Shown in pieces: positions 21,053 through 22,102 of a stretch of 22,102 nt of DNA; the first letter of the stretch is position 1; each line of letters begins with the position of its first letter. The stretch is from positions 1 through 22,102 of the forward strand of contig JAZNGX010000064.1 in NCBI GenBank assembly GCA_045576675.1, given 5' to 3'. This stretch comes from JAZNGX01 sp045576675. GTDB lineage: Bacteria > Bacillota > Clostridia > Monoglobales > Firm-18. The position numbers and the translations under genes are program-made. The notes under the pieces are model-generated. The model saw only the letters and a program-made list of their open reading frames with translations. It was not told the DNA's origin and made no database searches.

Positions 21053-22102
21053 CAGTAGTATTGAAACACGCAAGCAGGTAATAAAATCTCTGCTTGAAAA
21101 AGGAAAAAAGAAAGGTATCTTAACCTACAAGGAAATCCTCGATGCTCTTGAGGAAATTGAGCTTGACCCTAACCAGATTGACAAGGTCTACGAAAACATC
21201 GAACGCGTAGGCATTGAAATTGTGGGAAATATGGACGAAGAGCTTGAAGAAATCAAGCAGGAGGAAGAGGAAATCGACATTTCTGTTCCCGAAGGTATAT
21301 CCTTTGACGACCCTGTAAGAATGTACCTTAAAGAAATCGGTAAGGTTCCCCTTTTAAGTGCCGATGAGGAAATTGAGCTTGCACAACGTATGAGTGACGG
21401 TGACGAGGCTGCCAAAAAACGTCTTGCCGAGGCAAATCTGCGTCTTGTTGTAAGTATTGCTAAGCGTTACGTGGGCAGAGGTATGTTGTTCTTAGACCTT
21501 ATTCAGGAAGGTAATTTAGGTCTTATTAAGGCTGTTGAAAAATTTGACTACCAGAAGGGCTATAAATTCAGCACCTATGCAACATGGTGGATAAGACAGG
21601 CTATCACAAGAGCTATTGCCGACCAGGCAAGAACAATCCGCATCCCTGTTCATATGGTTGAAACAATAAATAAGCTTATTCGTGTATCACGTCAGCTTTT
21701 GCAGGAATTGGGCCGTGACCCGTCACCTGAAGAAATTGCAAAAGAAATGGGTATGCCCATTGACAAGGTGCGTGAAATACAAAAAATTGCTCAGGAGCCT
21801 GTTTCACTTGAAACACCTATCGGCGAAGAGGAGGATAGCCATCTTGGTGACTTTATTCCCGATGACGATGCTCCCGCACCGGCAGATGCCGCATCAATGC
21901 TTCTTCTCAAAGAACAGCTCAATGATGTACTCAAAACTCTTACTCCCAGAGAAGCAAAGGTGCTTGCACTCCGTTTCGGTCTTGAAGACGGACACCCCCA
22001 TACTCTTGAAGAGGTGGGCAGTGAATTTGGCGTTACCCGTGAGCGTATCCGTCAGATTGAAGCAAAAGCACTCCGTAAGCTCCGTCACCCCAGCAGAAGT
22101 AA
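21045..22102 (+). CDS. rpoD: RNA polymerase principal sigma factor (3' end beyond window)
   Basis: 352 codons are visible and the frame runs off the window at HPSRS; the family usually ends about ten residues later. Region 1.1 is the acidic start (about residues 1-85), region 1.2 begins at DDPVRMYLKEIG, region 2 contains NLRLVVSIAKRYVGRGM and the FSTYATWWIRQAITRAI stretch that melts and reads the -10 element, and region 4 is the helix-turn-helix EFGVTRERIRQIEAKALRK that reads the -35. ATG 21045 has AAAGGAG 8 bases before it, inside the dnaG end, so the two genes are translationally coupled. It is the housekeeping sigmaA, consistent with the promoters seen elsewhere in the window. Confidence 0.95.
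   Translation, partial: MSNSSIETRKQVIKSLLEKGKKKGILTYKEILDALEEIELDPNQIDKVYENIERVGIEIVGNMDEELEEIKQEEEEIDISVPEGISFDDPVRMYLKEIGKVPLLSADEEIELAQRMSDGDEAAKKRLAEANLRLVVSIAKRYVGRGMLFLDLIQEGNLGLIKAVEKFDYQKGYKFSTYATWWIRQAITRAIADQARTIRIPVHMVETINKLIRVSRQLLQELGRDPSPEEIAKEMGMPIDKVREIQKIAQEPVSLETPIGEEEDSHLGDFIPDDDAPAPADAASMLLLKEQLNDVLKTLTPREAKVLALRFGLEDGHPHTLEEVGSEFGVTRERIRQIEAKALRKLRHPSRS

Overview
The window looks like a chromosomal segment of a low- to mid-GC anaerobic Bacillota, most likely a gut-type Clostridia. The reasons are strong AAAGGAGG-type ribosome binding sites, a ferredoxin-dependent 2-oxoacid oxidoreductase operon, a CarD-type regulator, a dnaG-rpoD macrodomain and sigmaA-type promoters. Rank below class cannot be fixed from the sequence alone.

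Layout. (1) 1-900: a structured, apparently non-coding left edge with two strong hairpins, then a YjjG-like HAD phosphatase on the minus strand, separated from the next operon by an intrinsic terminator. (2) 898-6720, minus strand: one compact operon read leftward from a good promoter at 6692-6720. It encodes a sugar-phosphate-isomerase-like/acyl-CoA-ligase fusion, a P-loop ATPase, a 2x[4Fe-4S] ferredoxin subunit and the alpha, beta and gamma subunits of a 2-oxoacid:ferredoxin oxidoreductase (VorB/KorA type). The likely chemistry is acid activation to acyl-CoA combined with ferredoxin-linked interconversion of acyl-CoA and 2-oxoacid. (3) 6802-7513: a carD-like gene with a consensus promoter and a downstream terminator. 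(4) 7554-9553, minus strand: two tandem toxin/immunity-like modules bounded by copies of a palindromic repeat. Both toxin ORFs start with the same 66-bp junction, encoding VGGGAGGFFGRT(R/W)GS. This is the best candidate in the window for an unusual accessory system. (5) 9522-16734, minus strand: a DUF4417-like gene and a compact phage-type block: scaffold, coat, small decoration-like protein, adaptor-like protein, holin, second adaptor-like paralogue, 613-aa tail-hub-like protein, small protein and a coiled-coil virion-like protein. No terminase, portal, lysin or integrase is present in the window. (6) 16735-17411: a non-coding control region holding paired TGTCG repeats next to two possible leftward promoters, then a MITE-like element with 20-bp inverted termini. 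(7) 17412-22102, plus strand: a flavoprotein with a four-cysteine cluster, a run of hairpins, dgt (dNTP triphosphohydrolase), dnaG (primase) and rpoD (principal sigma factor, cut off by the window end).

Housekeeping genes therefore flank an accessory island of about 10 kb (7.55-17.4 kb). The island is almost entirely read leftward, and its right-hand control region appears to drive the phage block. The toxin modules sit at the distal end, immediately upstream of the carD promoter.
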